Shown here: positions 61,438 through 64,000 of the stretch, piece after piece | How the letters are laid out: the number at the start of each line of letters is the position of its first letter | Numbering within the stretch: the stretch's first letter is position 1 | Assembly (NCBI GenBank): GCA_963556195.1 | Contig: OY744528.1 | Location: forward strand, 55,658,066-55,722,065 | From: Sepiola atlantica | Taxonomy: Eukaryota > Mollusca > Cephalopoda > Sepiida > Sepiolidae | Length of the DNA stretch: 64,000 nt | Reading direction: 5' to 3' | Translations under genes and position numbers: made by a program | Notes under the pieces: model-generated | What the model saw: the letters and a program-made list of their open reading frames with translations, nothing else | Told to the model about the DNA's origin: nothing | The model's database searches: none

Positions 61438-62600
61438 AGGAAAATTAAGCAATTATGGAATGAATATCGATTGAAAATAGATTTTAGGGTGGTTTTTGGT
61501 GGGAATATACTTTTAAATAATATTTTAGAATATTTACGGTTTTACATAAATAAAATCGATTTTTCTAAGTTTTCGTGCTAAGAACATGGTTCTTGTATCA
61601 TCGTTTCTAATTATATTAATAAAAAATAAGTACTAAATTAAAATCCTGTTACTAGATTAAACCCATCATAATGCATTTCTGTTTATTCGTAAACGAGTCA
61701 GCCATTTTAATATTGTTAATAGTTGAAAAAAAAAAAAAAAAAATAAAAAATCAATTACTTCATGACTGTTTGAAATTTGGAAGTATTTAAACTATCGAAT
61801 ACAATGTCATTTCAATTGGCTTTAAGTCTTCATGTATTAAAAGATCGAAAGTAATACCAGTGTGTCGTCTGTAAACCAAAGATCATGTGATATTAAATGC
61901 ACCGTTTCTAAGTACCGTACCAAAAAAGGACCGGACAACAGGGAATCAGAAGTGGTAATTTAGAGAAAAGCTGATTTTTTTTTTGTATTTTGTTGTTTTA
62001 TCCTTTAATTAAATTATCAAAAATGAATTCATGTGGTGCCAACAATACGGTCGCACAGATCGAAACATTCAACAATCTGCTAGTACATATTCACATTTTT
62101 ATCATGTCAATTTTTTGGGTAAAAACATTTATCGTGTTAGATTAAAAAAAAAAAAAAAAAAATACATATATTCATTTTTGAAAAAAAAACTAACACATTT
62201 GTTAAATTTTTCGTAGCAAAAAAGCATTGTTTATTTTCTATAATGAATAAATTGTTTTTTTTTTGTTGAAAATCACTTGTTTGTATTTCAAATTGGGATT
62301 ACCCACTATTTAAATTCTCTTAACACACAAATAAACAAGCAATACGCATCGACCAGAAAAGGTTCGGATAATCACAGATTTCAGGGTAGTTAGTTCTATT
62401 AAAATAGGCATATCTTAAAAACTAAAGCACTTTAAGTCCTCAAAATACCACCATTTTGTTAGGAAATGAATATTCTTTCACGTGCATTCATGCATAATAA
62501 TATACATAACATATTTTTTAAGAGTTTTGAGCAAATAAAGCCCCCCCCCCCCATGTTAACGCTATTTACGTCACTTTTTTTACACCCCTTCATTTAAAAC
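61438..62600. other. Presumed eL27 upstream intron or promoter side
   Basis: AT-rich, with no recognised gene. Bases 61,920-62,105 share blocks with 36,840-37,070. Confidence 0.4.
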
Positions 62601-62761
62601 TCTGGTACCATCCCTCTGCGCGGAATTTCGTCCTGAAATTCGGAAACCAACCAGGAGAAGCATCACTTTTCATGTTTGTCAGTGCGCAAAGTAAATCGGC
62701 TCATTCATTTTTTTGAAGTGTATTGAACATTTTGAAAAAATACATCTTCGTCGCCCAATTA
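62600..62761. promoter_or_regulatory. Possible eL27 promoter / divergent transcription start region
   Basis: A locally G+C-richer patch (62,615-62,700) upstream of the eL27 coding region. The plus strand has a strong donor-like A|GTAAGT at 62,762 and a strong acceptor (TTTTTCTCTCTCTTCTATTTATAG) ending at 62,886, which suggests a plus-strand transcript starting here and running away from eL27. This is inference from position and splice-like signals only. Confidence 0.25.
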
Positions 62762-63002
62762 GTAAGTAAATCAATCTTTACTTTTTTTATGCATTAAAAT
62801 AATAATTGTATATATGTGTTCTCTTTTGGTAGTAATAATATTTCATTATCTTATCCGTAAAATTTTTCTCTCTCTTCTATTTATAGTTTGAAAAACTGAC
62901 TGTAGTAGCAGCAGTAAGTCACGCAAAACAATCGCCTTTTGTTTATAGAAACACGAGGCGATTTTTTATTTTCATTCATTTCGAACATCTAGCAGGACCG
63001 TT

Positions 63003-63770
63003 ATAAATGTTCCTTTTCATGTTTTGAAATGCTCTGATGGCGGAACAGGACAACGGAAAAGTAGATACTTGCGTCAATGGGTGTATTTTTTCTGAAAAAA
63101 GACGCAACCCATTGGGAGTAGTGAGCAAACATACCGAGGGCTCGTCGTAAAGAGGGCATGTTTCCAGGGATTGGTAATTCCATTAGCGGTTTCAGTCGCT
63201 AGTGATCCGGCGTCATGGTGCCATTTTTGACAATGTATCCCAATAATTTGATGCTTTTCAAGTTGTAGGAACATTTTTCACTGTTCAAAGTCAGATTATA
63301 TTTCTTGACGGCAGCCTTGAATCGTTTAAAGTTGTGGTCATGTTCAGCTTGGTTATGTCCGCATACTGTGACATTGTCTATATATGCAACAGTACCCTTC
63401 AATTTTTCATTGGAGATTATTTCATCTATTACCCTCTGGAAGCTAGCCACACCATTTGTTATCCCAAAAGGAATTCGGCAGAACTGATATAGGCGACCGC
63501 AGGCCTCGAATGCCGTGTAGGGCTTATCCTCTGGCTTGATAGGTACCTGATGGTAGGCACTTCTGAGATCCAAAGTACTGAAAGTGTGATATTTTGCAAT
63601 ATTAGAAATCATTTCGTCAATACGAGGCAGTGGATAGGCATCGAGTAATGTGTATCTGTTGATGGTCTGGGAATAGTCAATGACCATCCTTTTCTTGTGA
63701 TTTTCAGTGGCTGTTACGAGGACCGGGGCTCGCCATGGAGATTCACTTGGCTCTATAATTCCCCCTCTCC
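63003..63770 (-). pseudogene. Ty3/gypsy reverse transcriptase fragment
   Basis: The minus strand reads GGIIEPSESPWRAPVLVTA (just past 63,770), VIDYSQTINRYTLLDAYPLP, FSTLDLRSAYHQVPIK, YQFCRIPFGITNGVASFQR, AYIDNVTVCG and KCSYNLKSIKLLGY, then RRALGMFAHYSQW at the start of the RNase H side. These are the ordered reverse transcriptase motifs of gypsy-type elements. The first catalytic Asp (TLDL) is present, but the YxDD box is YIDN. A TAG at 63,201-63,199 interrupts the frame, and a frame change follows near 63,055. No gag, integrase or LTR is visible on either side. Inactive relic. Confidence 0.9.
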
Positions 63771-64000
63771 CTGCCGCCGTCCATGTCTAGTAGTAATGAC
63801 TTTCTAGTCGCCAATTTAAAAAATAAAATAAAATAAAATTTTACTTATTTAGGTGATTACGTGTGAACACCCTTAAAGTCTTGACGAAAAAAATTTAGAA
63901 TATAGATCGGTTTCACATAAATTTAATGTAAAATGATCTCCAATTTCCCGGTCATTCTTGCCTTTTAGTGAAATTTATAAAATAAATAATTACTCTACCA
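63771..64000. other. Window end, dispersed repeat
   Basis: Bases 63,845-63,965 contain the GTGATTACGTGTGAACACC and AAATTTAATGTAAAATGATC themes also seen at 50.8, 59.7 and 60.0 kb. No gene. Confidence 0.5.

Overview
This window is AT-rich nuclear DNA from an invertebrate animal. I base that on a four-exon ribosomal protein eL27 gene with canonical GT-AG introns, a 5S rRNA-like sequence, U2 snRNA-like fragments and an animal-type transposon set: Ty1/copia, BEL/Pao, Ty3/gypsy, a non-LTR element, hAT and a P/THAP element. The eL27 protein has conserved blocks typical of cnidarian, lophotrochozoan, crustacean or vertebrate eL27 and looks less like the Drosophila form. I cannot name the species.

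Bases 1 to about 35,960 are one satellite field. Its monomer is about 107 bp, and several hundred diverged copies lie mostly in one orientation. Nested on this are higher-order units: near-identical tandem duplications of about 1,045 bp, 1,309 bp and 4,423 bp, a 113-bp palindrome found five times at unit boundaries, and two short inverted blocks. From 26,351 to 34,521 the satellite carries three copies of one small Ty1/copia derivative. Each has 214-bp LTRs (224 bp in one), a primer-binding site for animal initiator tRNA-Met, and a gag to RNase H fusion left by an internal deletion. All three copies share flanks and LTR-specific variants, so they were amplified with the satellite and did not insert independently.

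Bases 35,961 to 50,270 are a mosaic of old mobile DNA: a 5S-like gene, a broken BEL/Pao element with fragments of relatives in both orientations, the tail of a Ty3/gypsy polyprotein, a badly decayed P/THAP transposase, several perfect or near-perfect palindromes and poly-C tracts.

Bases 50,274 to about 61,340 hold the one gene that looks intact, eL27, on the minus strand. Its 136-residue product is encoded by exons at 61,328-61,248, 53,876-53,707, 51,223-51,113 and 50,339-50,291, with an AATAAA signal just past the stop. A splice acceptor 6 bases before the ATG implies a further upstream 5' UTR exon. Intron 1 (7.4 kb) holds a hAT element, U2-like fragments and an unusual short tandem array. 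Intron 2 holds a LINE tail and an extra copy of the exon 3 acceptor region. Beyond the gene, 63,003 to 63,770 is a Ty3/gypsy reverse transcriptase fragment with a stop, a frameshift and a changed catalytic motif.

I found no operon, CRISPR array or bacterial system. The most unusual features are the satellite-plus-retroelement higher-order repeat and its palindrome, the in-frame gag to RNase H fusion, and the U2-like repeat family.
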